Positions 1 through 6,728 are shown, counted from the first letter of the stretch. The stretch: DNA of 16,730 nucleotides from an uncultured Oscillospiraceae bacterium (GCA_900550315.1 URRK01000012.1:1-16730); one strand, 5' to 3'. The notes: generated from the sequence alone by a model not told the origin. Numbers and translations are program-made.

Positions 1-88
1 CCTCACCGCTTTTAATTCCGCCTTTTCGGCCTAATTCTCTTGCTTTTTCCGTGCTTTGTATGGGTATTAGGTTTTCACCTTTCGGCAT
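1..88 (-). CDS. Small basic KGG-motif phage protein, 3' end cut by window edge
   Basis: Only the first 29 codons are in the window; the gene continues off the left edge. The visible N-terminus begins MPKGENLIPIQSTEKAREL and continues with a GRKGGIKSGE motif. This 'ENLIP...RELGRKGGxxSGE' opening is, from memory, common in small basic proteins of Bacillota phages found near the terminase genes; their function is not established. A good ribosome binding site (AGGTGGTGAG) precedes the ATG at 86-88. A terminator-like hairpin and a candidate extended -10 promoter lie between this gene and the previous one, so it may open a separate, later transcription unit. Identity as a phage protein is fairly secure; function is unknown. 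Confidence 0.7.
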   Translation of the reverse strand, partial: MPKGENLIPIQSTEKARELGRKGGIKSGE

Positions 89-115
89 ACTGCTCACCAC
101 CTTTATATGCTCCTA

Positions 116-124
116 ATCATAGCA
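116..124 (-). promoter_or_regulatory. Candidate extended -10 promoter for the leftmost gene
   Basis: On the minus strand the sequence reads TGCTATGAT, an extended -10 element (TGn plus TATGAT), about 28 bases upstream of the ATG at 88. No good -35 hexamer is visible at 17 bases. It lies downstream of the terminator-like hairpin at 181-207, where a new transcription unit would be expected to begin. The call is tentative. Confidence 0.35.
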
Positions 125-163
125 TAGCACATCTGTTTTTGGTTTTTCTAACCCCAACCCACA

Positions 164-207
164 AAAAAATTTATAAGAATGGCTGCCCCGTCTAAAACGG
201 AACAGCC
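164..207 (-). terminator. Probable intrinsic terminator of the early operon
   Basis: Bases 181-207 form an 11-bp stem (outer part GGCTG/CAGCC, inner part CCGT/ACGG, joined by two G-U wobbles) with a 5-nt loop, just after the stop codon of the 214-429 gene on the minus strand. The T-run (164-171 on the plus strand as A-run) begins about 9-13 bases past the stem rather than immediately, so termination may be partial. It probably separates the early operon from the genes to the left. Confidence 0.5.
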
Positions 208-213
208 GGCATG

Positions 214-429
214 CTATTTATTTGCCAACAAGCGGTATATTTCGCAATTCATGTAGTGCTCGATATTATCACAAAAAGCAGCTTTATAGCGTTTTATTTT
301 CTTTTTATCCGCAAAGGTGTGCTTTTGCGTCTTAGATCCGTCAAATAATCCGCAGCAGCTTACGCTTAAATCGCTTTCACCCAAATAAAACGGGCACTTG
401 GCGTTTACGCTTTGGTAGCTTGTAGACAA
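214..429 (-). CDS. Small cysteine-rich (zinc-finger-like) phage protein
   Basis: A 71-residue protein with five cysteines: C12 in a KCPFY motif, C25-C26, C53 and C62 (NCEIYRLL near the end). Paired cysteines with a basic middle section (KKKIKRY) suggest a small metal-binding fold. From memory, similar CPFY...C...C proteins occur in Bacillota prophages close to the terminase genes, without known function. The start is a TTG at 427-429, chosen because AGAGGTGAT sits 6 bases upstream and the previous gene stops 6 bases before it. It is the last gene of the leftward operon before a terminator-like hairpin. The gene call is fairly secure, the function unknown. Confidence 0.65.
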   Translation of the reverse strand: MSTSYQSVNAKCPFYLGESDLSVSCCGLFDGSKTQKHTFADKKKIKRYKAAFCDNIEHYMNCEIYRLLANK

Positions 430-435
430 TTAAAA

Positions 436-612
436 TCACCTCTTTTCACTATTCCCCACTTCCTTTTCCAACTGAGCCGCCGTAGCAGCGAGTTTAAACC
501 GTTTAATATTCGGGCAACTAACCGATCCGTCCCGGTACTGAAAGAAAAACATACAAGGCAGGTCGCCGCGCTTAAATTCACAGTGCCGCACCGGGCAGGT
601 TCGTTTCGACAT
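436..612 (-). CDS. Small cysteine-rich phage protein (58 aa)
   Basis: A 58-residue ORF starting ATG at 610-612 with AAAGGTG upstream, and ending 6 bases before the next start. The sequence begins MSKRTCPVRHCEFKRGDLP and contains four cysteines (C6, C11, C20 and C33), the last in a SCPNIKRFK motif, so a small zinc-binding fold is plausible. The C-terminus (AATAAQLEKEVG) looks helical. Like its downstream neighbour it belongs to the cluster of tiny Cys-rich proteins at the distal end of the phage early operon. I do not recognise a named family; function unknown. Confidence 0.65.
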   Translation of the reverse strand: MSKRTCPVRHCEFKRGDLPCMFFFQYRDGSVSCPNIKRFKLAATAAQLEKEVGNSEKR

Positions 613-618
613 TGCTTT

Positions 619-921
619 TCACCTTTCCATGTTTATTGGCGTCCCGACCGTTCCCACCGAGCCGGTGCCGTCTGTCGCTTTAAAATATTCACCCGGGTAA
701 GGGTAAGAAAATCGGAACATTAAGTAGTTTGCCGCGTCAAGCAAGTGCTCCGTGTTTTTATCCCTCTTAAAAGCCTCTATGCAGCGCTCGGCCGTTGCCA
801 ACGCGTCTACCCGTCCACCGCCAAAATTATCCCTCGCAGGTCCGTATTTGTAATAAGACACCTCTACACGGTTTCGGCGTAAACGGTCAAATTCCTCGTT
901 GTAATCATTTTGTGCGTTCAT
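619..921 (-). CDS. Conserved phage protein of unknown function (100 aa)
   Basis: A 100-residue protein with the features YKYGPARDNFGGGRVDALAT, a helical middle (ERCIEAFKRDKNTEHLLDAANYLMFRF) and a C-terminal ATDGTGSVGT motif. I recall this arrangement (KYGPARDNF...ATD...S.GTVG) from conserved hypothetical proteins of Bacillota siphophages, usually in the early region; no function is known to me. The ATG overlaps the stop of the previous gene (ATGA), indicating translational coupling. Composition is soluble, without Cys pairs or membrane segments. Confidence 0.75.
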   Translation of the reverse strand: MNAQNDYNEEFDRLRRNRVEVSYYKYGPARDNFGGGRVDALATAERCIEAFKRDKNTEHLLDAANYLMFRFSYPYPGEYFKATDGTGSVGTVGTPINMER

Positions 922-1298
922 TTCTTTTCCTCCAATGCTTTTTCCGCTTCTTCACGGGTTAGACAAATATCATTATCAGTATAACTATCTCTATCAATAT
1001 GACAAACCGAACACGGTGCTGTCGGAAGTTTTCCGTTTAAGGATATTTTCAATTCACATATTATTCCGACTTTGTCTATATAAAAGGCAAGAACATTTGC
1101 GATACAAACATTATTTTCAAAAATGCAATATACATTATCACCTATCTTGCACGGCAAATGAATCCATTCGGAACGGTCGGTAAAATTCTTACAACTCCTT
1201 GCAAATTCTTCGTAATCAAACTCACCACTGCAAGTAGTATCTAATATGTCGTATGTGCCTTTACACGCTTCATAATGCAAACAATCTTTACAAGTCAT
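918..1298 (-). CDS. Cys-rich phage protein with MTCKDCxHYxxC N-terminus
   Basis: A 126-residue protein. The N-terminal 40 residues hold a cysteine cluster (MTCKDCLHYEACK ... CKNF) typical of a small zinc knuckle. It is followed by a beta-rich domain opening WIHLPCKIGDNVYCIFEN, and a C-terminal helix (LTREEAEKALEEKK). From memory, the combination 'TCKDCxHYxxC ... LPCKVGDxVY ... LTREEAExAL' is frequent in prophages of gut clostridia; function unknown. The start overlaps the upstream stop (TAATG) and the stop overlaps the next start (ATGA), so it is translated as part of the operon. Confidence 0.75.
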   Translation of the reverse strand: MTCKDCLHYEACKGTYDILDTTCSGEFDYEEFARSCKNFTDRSEWIHLPCKIGDNVYCIFENNVCIANVLAFYIDKVGIICELKISLNGKLPTAPCSVCHIDRDSYTDNDICLTREEAEKALEEKK

Positions 1299-1696
1299 TA
1301 TTTCTCACCAACCATTTCTTTTAAGAGAGTATCAATACATCGTGTTGTAATTATCTTATAATATTTGCCACCCATTAAACAGGACATAGCGGCAGCTTTC
1401 AATTTCTCTGCAAACTCTTTGTATGCTTCGGCTTTGATTTTATTTTCGCGAACATCTAAACCGTCGATTTGCTTTTGTAATTCGTCGATTTCTTTATCGC
1501 GCTGATCTCGTTGATGCCCAATTACTTGATTTGCTTCGATGTAAATTTTGTTTTCCGTTTTCAACCTCTCAATTTCTGCCCTCTGGCGGTTGATAAGGTC
1601 AAGGACAATATCGGTGTCATAATTACGGTTACCACGATTCACGCAGCGTTCTAAGCGCTTTATAATTTCCTCGTCAGTAAGTTTCTTATCACTCAT
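1298..1696 (-). CDS. Coiled-coil phage protein (132 aa)
   Basis: A 132-residue protein whose centre (about residues 35-90, INRQRAEIERLKTENKIY and on) shows heptad spacing expected of a long coiled coil. It follows an N-terminal region LTDEEIIKRLERCVNRG and precedes a helical C-terminus ending LLKEMVGEK. The 'EIIKxLxxC...ALxLINRQKAEIERL...EMVGE' layout is common in small early proteins of clostridial phages; function is not known to me. The ATG overlaps the previous stop (ATGA). Probably an oligomeric soluble protein. Confidence 0.75.
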   Translation of the reverse strand: MSDKKLTDEEIIKRLERCVNRGNRNYDTDIVLDLINRQRAEIERLKTENKIYIEANQVIGHQRDQRDKEIDELQKQIDGLDVRENKIKAEAYKEFAEKLKAAAMSCLMGGKYYKIITTRCIDTLLKEMVGEK

Positions 1697-1953
1697 TCCT
1701 CATCTTTCCTTTCTCCATAACTGCAAAAATAATCTCTCAAATCCTGTTGCATTTCGTTCCAATCTTTTAATGCGAGGTATGCTGATTTGAATTGAAGAAA
1801 TCCACCTCTACCACAAACAGGGCAATACACCTCAAAAAAAGTTTCAGGCTTCCCACCACAAACTTTAAGTTGTGGCATACCATAATAAACGCTATCCCCA
1901 CTGTTCGGTTCGTGGTCGCAACATACGCACGGCAAAATTTTGTCTACTTTCAT
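1693..1953 (-). CDS. Lar-like zinc-ribbon protein
   Basis: An 86-residue protein with two Cys pairs: LPCVCC near residues 8-12 and YCPVCGRGG near residues 44-52, followed by ALKDWNEM. The order Cys pair, spacer, CPxCGR-G, then A..WN matches the layout of Lar-type restriction-alleviation zinc-ribbon proteins, which are typically 60-90 residues. In Rac-type phages Lar modulates host type I restriction; whether this one does is inference from the fold pattern only. A strong ribosome binding site (GGAGGT) precedes the ATG, and the start overlaps the preceding gene's stop. Confidence 0.55.
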   Translation of the reverse strand: MKVDKILPCVCCDHEPNSGDSVYYGMPQLKVCGGKPETFFEVYCPVCGRGGFLQFKSAYLALKDWNEMQQDLRDYFCSYGERKDEE

Positions 1954-2114
1954 TCTTCTACCTCCGAATTAAGCCACCAACCTATGTTATCTTCATCATA
2001 ATTTGGAATTATGTATCCCTCAATATGTTTACTCCAATTTTTATCATATATTGAACAGATAAATTCTGCCATTTCCTCAACGCTCATTTCCTTTATACGC
2101 TCATAGTTTGTCAT
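1950..2114 (-). CDS. Short acidic phage protein (54 aa)
   Basis: A 54-residue ORF starting ATG at 2112-2114, with AGAGGTGA just upstream, overlapping its neighbours on both sides by ATGA. It begins MTNYERIKEMSVEEMAEFI and ends WWLNSEVEE. From memory this 'NYExIKxMSVEEMAxF ... WLxSEVEE' form is a frequent small protein of clostridial phages, often carrying a Cys cluster in the middle; here only one Cys (SICSIYDK region) remains. Function unknown. The overlaps and ribosome binding site make a real gene likely despite its size. Confidence 0.65.
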   Translation of the reverse strand: MTNYERIKEMSVEEMAEFICSIYDKNWSKHIEGYIIPNYDEDNIGWWLNSEVEE

Positions 2115-2302
2115 CGTGTCACCTCTTCTAAATTCTGCATAATTCCGTGTTCAAACCAACCTTTGCCGATATAATTTGTTAGTCCTACTGCCATATCGAC
2201 TACCGCATACAATTCTTGACCGCAATCCGTGCGAAGCTCTTTAACATAAAATAAATTACCGTTTATTTTGCTTTTGTACGTTTTCCCGGTACAGTTTGTC
2301 AT
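2111..2302 (-). CDS. Small phage protein (63 aa), unknown function
   Basis: The start is set at the ATG at 2300-2302 (MTNCTGKTYKSKINGNLFYV) because it overlaps the previous stop (ATGA) and has GGGAGGT 7 bases upstream. A longer reading frame upstream would lie inside the preceding gene. The 63-residue product looks like a single beta-rich domain (NLFYVKELRTDCGQELYAVV) ending in GWFEHGIMQNLEEV. No motif identifies it. Its stop overlaps the next start. Function unknown. Confidence 0.6.
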   Translation of the reverse strand: MTNCTGKTYKSKINGNLFYVKELRTDCGQELYAVVDMAVGLTNYIGKGWFEHGIMQNLEEVTR

Positions 2303-2613
2303 TGTTTTACCTCCCACAGCCCCGGAAACATTTCTTTTAAAGCTTTCCAATCAACCGGCAAATCTGTGAACCTGTCCTTTTTAACGCCGCAAAGAATTAC
2401 CGGGCCTACAAAATCAACCCCGCATATTTCGCAGCAGTGTGGCAGCTGCTTTAACCGGCCCTCCTCGTTGCAGATAACCACTAAATCACTGCAAAGCGTT
2501 ACGGTTTCAATATACCCGCCAACTGTATTTTGCAGATTGCTTAAGGTATTGCTGATATGAACATGCCGCGGTGTTTTGCCTGGCTCTTTAATTAAAACGC
2601 TTATTTTACTCAT
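2299..2613 (-). CDS. DUF3846-like protein
   Basis: The start is set at the ATG at 2611-2613 (MSKISVLIKEPGKTPRHVHI), which has GGGAGGG upstream and overlaps the previous stop. The protein is 104 residues. The pattern 'IKEPGKxPRHVxISNTLxNLQxTVGGYIE' followed by 'VVICNEEGRL' and a Cys-containing GVDFVGPVILCGV strand resembles proteins annotated DUF3846, which occur in mobile elements and phages of Bacillota and have no established function. A HCCEICG cluster in the middle may bind metal. Family match is from memory and moderately sure. Confidence 0.6.
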   Translation of the reverse strand: MSKISVLIKEPGKTPRHVHISNTLSNLQNTVGGYIETVTLCSDLVVICNEEGRLKQLPHCCEICGVDFVGPVILCGVKKDRFTDLPVDWKALKEMFPGLWEVKQ

Positions 2614-2780
2614 TTCTTTAAACCCTCCCGTTGTTGTTTGCACTTTAACCCAAGCTCGGCCATTAAAGCCCGGTTGTGCATGGCGTCTAAGCTGCGCCTT
2701 AACCGTTCGTTTTCAATTTTTAATACTTCGTTTTGCTTAATTAACGCTATAATTCTGTTTAATATACATTCCCAACTCAT
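2610..2780 (-). CDS. Small coiled-coil protein (56 aa)
   Basis: An ATG at 2778-2780 overlaps the preceding stop (ATGA), and its own stop overlaps the next ATG. The 56-residue product is almost wholly helical, with a heptad-like stretch (ALIKQNEVLKIENERLRRSL) suggesting a short coiled coil, then a basic C-terminus (LKCKQQREGLKK). No family recognised. The two-sided ATGA coupling supports it as a gene. Confidence 0.6.
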   Translation of the reverse strand: MSWECILNRIIALIKQNEVLKIENERLRRSLDAMHNRALMAELGLKCKQQREGLKK

Positions 2781-3223
2781 AATGTTCTCACCCTTTCTAT
2801 GCCAACCTCTATGGCATGGTTTCTGTTTTCCTTTTCCAATAACTGTACGCTGCGTTCCAACCGGCCGGTTTCAACCTCCCGCTGCACAATATACTGTTTT
2901 AAAACATACAAGTTTTCTAAACTCTCTACCCGAACAACACGGTTAAAATGCTTTATAATAAAATCTTTGTTTTCGGTAAGCTCGTCTTTAGGTTCTGCCG
3001 GCAAAGGAACGCTTTCGGCCTCGGTTTCAATTGGTTCAACCTTTTCAATTCCTATTTGCAAAACATTACCGGGGTTGTTCTTTTCGCTAAGCTGCACACA
3101 ATGTCCCAGCCTGCCGGTTTTGCCGTCCCGGTATGCAATATATTTTTGCAGCACATACAGCCGGTTAAAGCCGTGTAACCGTACGGTGCGGTTTAACAAG
3201 CTTACAATTTTTTCCTTTTCCAT
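2777..3223 (-). CDS. Phage protein with internal tandem duplication (148 aa)
   Basis: The 148-residue protein consists of two copies of one ~57-residue unit (about residues 6-62 and 88-145) joined by an acidic Pro/Glu-rich linker (about 63-87). Copy 1 contains FNRLYVLQKYIAYRDGKTGR and copy 2 contains LENLYVLKQYIVQREVETGR. Both then have L..(C/S)VQL.EK and end in (I/V)GIE(K/R)V. This is a direct observation. The unit resembles no named domain I know; two equal modules could form a pseudo-dimer. GAGGGT lies upstream of the ATG. It is the first gene downstream of the candidate origin. Confidence 0.75.
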   Translation of the reverse strand: MEKEKIVSLLNRTVRLHGFNRLYVLQKYIAYRDGKTGRLGHCVQLSEKNNPGNVLQIGIEKVEPIETEAESVPLPAEPKDELTENKDFIIKHFNRVVRVESLENLYVLKQYIVQREVETGRLERSVQLLEKENRNHAIEVGIERVRTL

Positions 3224-3240
3224 ACGGTTTTACCCTCTTT

Positions 3241-3452
3241 GTTACACTTTTTAACGGTTTGTAACACCTTGAATTTGCAAACCCGTTACAACAAAAACCG
3301 CATAAATAAAGGCTTTTCAAGGCTCTGTAACGGGTGTAACGGGTGTAACGGGTCTTTTTAGCTACATACGCGAGGGCCTTGCGACGGTGTGAAAAAAATA
3401 ATTTTATTAAAAAAGTCTATTTTGTTTCCGTTACGCCGTTACAGCCGTTACA
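3241..3452. other. Candidate phage replication origin (iteron region)
   Basis: This 230-base gap between the helicase gene and the next operon gene contains many copies of one short word. On the plus strand there are three tandem TGTAACGGG units at 3326-3352; the opposite orientation, CCGTTAC, occurs three times at 3428-3434, 3436-3442 and 3445-3451. Single copies lie at 3241-3246, 3261-3268 and 3282-3290. Between the two arrays is an AT-rich stretch (about 3388-3427) that could unwind. Position next to the primase/helicase genes fits an origin. That it is an origin is inference; the repeats are seen directly. Confidence 0.55.
3326..3352 (+). repeat. Three tandem 9-bp iterons (TGTAACGGG)
   Basis: Three perfect head-to-tail copies at 3326-3334, 3335-3343 and 3344-3352. 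The reverse-complement core CCGTTAC occurs three more times at 3428-3451 at 8- and 9-base spacing, giving two opposed clusters around an AT-rich segment. Confidence 0.9.
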
Positions 3453-3456
3453 AATT

Positions 3457-5337
3457 TTAAATAGCCAGCTCGTCCTTTTCGTCAATTTCGGGCTCCTCCT
3501 CACGCAGCCTTAAGCAAATGCACCGTACCACCCCGGTAGACTTTAAGCGAATGGATCTTGTTCGTTCACCGTTACCGGCTGCAAGAACCAGCCCCCTTTT
3601 AACCGCCCAGGCTAAAAAGCCTTTATAGGAATATCCGCCGTCACTGCACATTTTTTGAAACACCGTGTTAATAATAACAACGCAGCTTACCCCGTCAACC
3701 TCCCGGAAGTCGCCCCACATTTCGCCTTTGTACTCGTTGTAATAGTCGGGGTTGAACCGGTTAATGCTAATGTTTACGCTGTCATAAAGGTAGTCCAAGC
3801 AGCGCTCGTTCTCGGAAAGGGCCTTTTTATCCACCAGGACGCGTTTTAAATCGTTAAAGGTTAAATAACGCCCGTCCTTAAAAATGTAGTCTGTGGCGAT
3901 TTTATCGGCCAACAGCACGGCAGATAGGCTGCGGGTCTGCTTGTCCTCAATTTCCGGGGATTTTATTTCCTCAAAAATTTGCTGCTGCAGCTGTAAAAGC
4001 CGGTCAAACCCAATATCGTTTACCGCCTCTACAAATTCCCGGCCGGCAAAGCCGTAGTTTTCGCTAAGTAAAATGGCTGCCTTTTGTCCGTCCTCGAATA
4101 TGTTGCCCTCGTCAACCTCAAAGTCCAGCACCCGGTTTACAGCGCCGCCCTGCAGCTTTTCGTTGCTCAGCGGCGTTTCGCCCGAGCAAACAACGGTAAA
4201 GTTCCAGGTATATTCGGTATCTACCCCCAGCCGCACATTACTGCGCCCGCGCCCCTTGCCCGAGGCCAGCTTATAGATCATGGCCGAAAAATCGTCCTTT
4301 AACAGGCGGCGCACCTGGGCGGTATCGTCAATAAAAAACGGCAGATTATTTAAACAGTTGGCCCGAACCTCGTAGCTTACGGCGCTGTCCTTAAAATCGG
4401 TAATAAACTGGCCAATTACCGGCTCGGCCCAAATAGAGGCCGCCAGCAGCACACAAACCGTTTTACCGCCGCCCGTAGTGCCCCAAATGTTAAACCAAAA
4501 GGGCAGCAGGCCGCACGGCTTTAATAAAACACTGGCAAAGCTGGCCGCCATCATGGCCCGCGGCTCTAACCGATTAGTTTGGCGCAGCCGCAGCACAAAG
4601 TCCAGCCACTTTTCCCGGCTGCCGGCGCTGTGTACCGAATCAAATAACGCGTCAAACCGTCCGTCCCGGTCAAATTCCAAATCGGTGTTGTACGGCATAA
4701 ACCCGTTCTTTTTCCAGCCCATTTTAACCGTTGCGCTCCGGCGCGGCAGGGTATCAAAATTAAGGTCCAGCAGGGTGGAAATGTACCGCACAAAGTCTTT
4801 GGATTTATTGGAATCTACCGAAATGCCGTCATTCGCCAGTGAAATAACCTTGGCACGGTCGGCTAAAATGCTGCGCTGGTAAATGCGCTCCTGCCAGCCG
4901 TCCCCCGCGTTAAAGGCCAGCTTTACCTTTTGGGTGCCTTCCTCTACATTTTTAATAATTTGAACCGGCAGCACCGGGTGCGAGCAAACTATTTTTTGGT
5001 CAAACCGTGCGTAAGGGTCGGCAATCCCGCTGCTGTCGGCAATCCAGGCCCCGCAGCGCAGCTCCGGGTATTTTGAGCCAAAGTCGGTGTAATTGTCATC
5101 CGACCGGGCCGAGCGTTTGTTTTCCCTTTCCTGCTGCCGCTTTTGCTCTTTTTCGCTGCGTTCCGCCGCGCGAACCAGCCGGTCAACATTTTCCCTTGTT
5201 TTGCGGCCAAACTCGTCGGCACGCTCCTTTAGGTCAATAATCATTTGTTCCCGTGTTACCGGGTCGGTCTCGTCAAATATTTCGTTAATCACGCTGTCGC
5301 TGTAAAGCTCCCGGGCGCTTAAATTGCTAAAATCCAC
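3457..5337 (-). CDS. DUF927-type phage helicase/ATPase
   Basis: A 626-residue protein. The central region matches the DUF927 family of phage replicative ATPases/helicases: GWKKNGFMPYNTDL near 207-220, then a Walker A motif GTTGGGKT at 286-293 in a WFNIWGTTGGGKT context, Walker B-like FFIDD at 334-338, and GKGRGRSN near 360-367. The N-terminal 80 residues are charged and helical (EKEQKRQQERENKR), probably a linker or partner-binding region. In such phages it acts with a CHC2 zinc-finger protein as a split primase-helicase at the fork; here that partner is encoded immediately upstream with an 11-base overlap. Start is GTG at 5335-5337 with AAGGAAGTGA upstream. The candidate origin follows its stop. 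Confidence 0.85.
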   Translation of the reverse strand: MDFSNLSARELYSDSVINEIFDETDPVTREQMIIDLKERADEFGRKTRENVDRLVRAAERSEKEQKRQQERENKRSARSDDNYTDFGSKYPELRCGAWIADSSGIADPYARFDQKIVCSHPVLPVQIIKNVEEGTQKVKLAFNAGDGWQERIYQRSILADRAKVISLANDGISVDSNKSKDFVRYISTLLDLNFDTLPRRSATVKMGWKKNGFMPYNTDLEFDRDGRFDALFDSVHSAGSREKWLDFVLRLRQTNRLEPRAMMAASFASVLLKPCGLLPFWFNIWGTTGGGKTVCVLLAASIWAEPVIGQFITDFKDSAVSYEVRANCLNNLPFFIDDTAQVRRLLKDDFSAMIYKLASGKGRGRSNVRLGVDTEYTWNFTVVCSGETPLSNEKLQGGAVNRVLDFEVDEGNIFEDGQKAAILLSENYGFAGREFVEAVNDIGFDRLLQLQQQIFEEIKSPEIEDKQTRSLSAVLLADKIATDYIFKDGRYLTFNDLKRVLVDKKALSENERCLDYLYDSVNISINRFNPDYYNEYKGEMWGDFREVDGVSCVVIINTVFQKMCSDGGYSYKGFLAWAVKRGLVLAAGNGERTRSIRLKSTGVVRCICLRLREEEPEIDEKDELAI

Positions 5338-5848
5338 GGCTCATCACTTCCTTTTCGCTTTGTTCTAAGGCATATTGCAGGCCCGAAAGCCGACCGAGCG
5401 CCGCTAAAAACTGCGGGCTGGGTTCCTCCTCCGGCGTTTTGGGCCGCAGTGCTGCAATTTCGTCCTCGGTTTGCTTTAAACGGTCAAAATCTCGCCAATA
5501 ACGGGTTTTAACTTCCTCCCGGTGTTTTGCTTGCTGCTCTTGCTTACGCTTTATCTGTGCCGCTTTCCGCTGTTGCGAAAAGGTTATATCCGCTCCGCCC
5601 AGCAGCTCCACCGCCCGGGTAAACCCAACCTGCTCTATTCGGCAGGTAAGGTCAATAACATCCCCCGTTGCCCCACAGCCAAAGCAGTGAAAGCTGTTGG
5701 TTTCGGGGTAGACCTTAAATGAGGCGGTTTTTTCACTGTGAAACGGGCAGCACAAAAAGCCTTTTTTGTCCGGCGTTAGGCCATACCGGGCCAGCACGGT
5801 TAAAATCGGGTTTTTCAGTTTTACATATTCCGCATTAACCTTTGCCAT
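5327..5848 (-). CDS. CHC2 zinc-finger primase-like protein (no TOPRIM domain)
   Basis: A 173-residue protein. The N-terminal half carries the DnaG-type CHC2 zinc ribbon: CPFH, then SFHCFGCG about 18 residues later, giving ligands C34, H37, C55 and C58 in this numbering, with the usual KTASFKVYPETNSF between them and GDVIDL after. The C-terminal half is a charged coiled-coil-like segment (QRKAAQIKRKQEQQAKHREE). There is no TOPRIM catalytic core, so it is a DNA-binding primase partner rather than a full primase; it presumably works with the DUF927 ATPase downstream. The ATG at 5846-5848 (MAKVNAEY) is preferred over a GTG three codons earlier because of its spacing from AGGTGAG. It overlaps the ERCC4 gene by 14 bases. 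Confidence 0.8.
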   Translation of the reverse strand: MAKVNAEYVKLKNPILTVLARYGLTPDKKGFLCCPFHSEKTASFKVYPETNSFHCFGCGATGDVIDLTCRIEQVGFTRAVELLGGADITFSQQRKAAQIKRKQEQQAKHREEVKTRYWRDFDRLKQTEDEIAALRPKTPEEEPSPQFLAALGRLSGLQYALEQSEKEVMSRGF

Positions 5849-6305
5849 TTCCCTCACCTAACAACTCTAAAATTCTTTTGCCCGTGCTGCGCTTGTCGCA
5901 AAATAAAAACTCAACGCCGTAATGGCTTTGCATGGTGTACAATATTTTGTAAAGCCGTTCGCCCGAAACTGCCAGCGGCGAAAACTTTAACCTGGGGTTT
6001 TGCCAGCTGCGTACATCCTCCAGGCTGCGAATACTGCCGCCGTGTTCAATTAAAAACAGCAGCTTAATTCCGTTCTCGTTCGCCCGTTCAATCTCGCGCA
6101 CAAAGCGGGAGTGCTGCTGGCAAACATTTTGGGTTACCTCGTTTAAATTCTGCTTGCGGTCAATAATCAACCGTGGGTTATCCAGGCTCATGTAGTCCCC
6201 AACAAACAGCTTGGAAACATAATGCTTTACGCCGCTTTGCTCAAACTGAGCCAGTATTTTTTGAATGGCCCGGGCCTTTTCCCGGCTGTCTATTTGAATT
6301 GTCAT
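5835..6305 (-). CDS. ERCC4-domain nuclease
   Basis: A 156-residue stand-alone ERCC4 (XPF/Mus81-type) nuclease domain. The N-terminus has IDSREK (D6, E9). The core motif is GDY at 36-38 followed by IIDRKQNLNEV at 47-57, the phage version of the GDx(n)ERKx3D signature with Asp in place of the first Glu. A helical stretch SRFVREIERANENGIKLLFL follows. The family cleaves branched or flapped DNA, and small phage members are often proposed as junction resolvases. The eukaryotic helix-hairpin-helix domain is absent. It lies between ssb and the CHC2 gene in the replication/recombination block. GGGGT stands 7 bases before the ATG. Confidence 0.85.
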   Translation of the reverse strand: MTIQIDSREKARAIQKILAQFEQSGVKHYVSKLFVGDYMSLDNPRLIIDRKQNLNEVTQNVCQQHSRFVREIERANENGIKLLFLIEHGGSIRSLEDVRSWQNPRLKFSPLAVSGERLYKILYTMQSHYGVEFLFCDKRSTGKRILELLGEGNGKG

Positions 6306-6317
6306 GCAGCTACCCCG

Positions 6318-6728
6318 TTAAAACGGCAAATCGTCGTCATTATCTACCTCGGAAAAGGCTACATCCGGGGCTGCTGCGGTTGTGGCCGGTGCGTTGGAGG
6401 GCGCGGTTGAACTATCTGACTTGCTGCCGCAAAATTCAACGCTTTCAACATTTACATAGGTGTAGGTGCGGTTTTCGCCGTCCTTTTCGTATTTATCTAC
6501 ATTTAAAGTGCCGTCTACCAAAATTTCTTTACCCTTGGCAAAGTATTTTGAAACAAAGGCAGCGGTGGCCCGCCAGGCCCGGCACGGAATAAAATTAACC
6601 GTTTTTTCTTTATCCTTGCCGGCGTAACGGTCTACCGCAACCGTAAAGTTACAGGTTTCTACCCCGGTTTGTGTGGTTTTCAGCTCCGGGTCGGCTGTTA
6701 AGCGGCCCTTTAAAACAATTTTATTCAT
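6318..6728 (-). CDS. ssb: Single-stranded DNA-binding protein
   Basis: A 136-residue SSB. The N-terminal OB fold (about residues 1-105) starts MNKIVLKGRLTADPELKTT and contains FTVAVDR, NFIPCRAWRATAAFVSKYF and ILVDGTLNVDKYEKDG, all standard SSB landmarks. A short Ser/Thr/Ala-rich linker follows and then the acidic C-terminal tip DDDLPF, which recruits partner proteins. It coats single-stranded DNA during phage replication and recombination and probably forms tetramers. Its ATG lies 8 bases inside the end of the exonuclease gene, so the two are coupled; GGGGGAT serves as ribosome binding site. Confidence 0.95.
   Translation of the reverse strand: MNKIVLKGRLTADPELKTTQTGVETCNFTVAVDRYAGKDKEKTVNFIPCRAWRATAAFVSKYFAKGKEILVDGTLNVDKYEKDGENRTYTYVNVESVEFCGSKSDSSTAPSNAPATTAAAPDVAFSEVDNDDDLPF

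Noticed and set aside
2799..3254. 151-codon plus-strand frame opposite the duplicated-domain gene
   Set aside because: It is the antisense shadow of a gene with clear internal protein repeats, a ribosome binding site and ATGA coupling.
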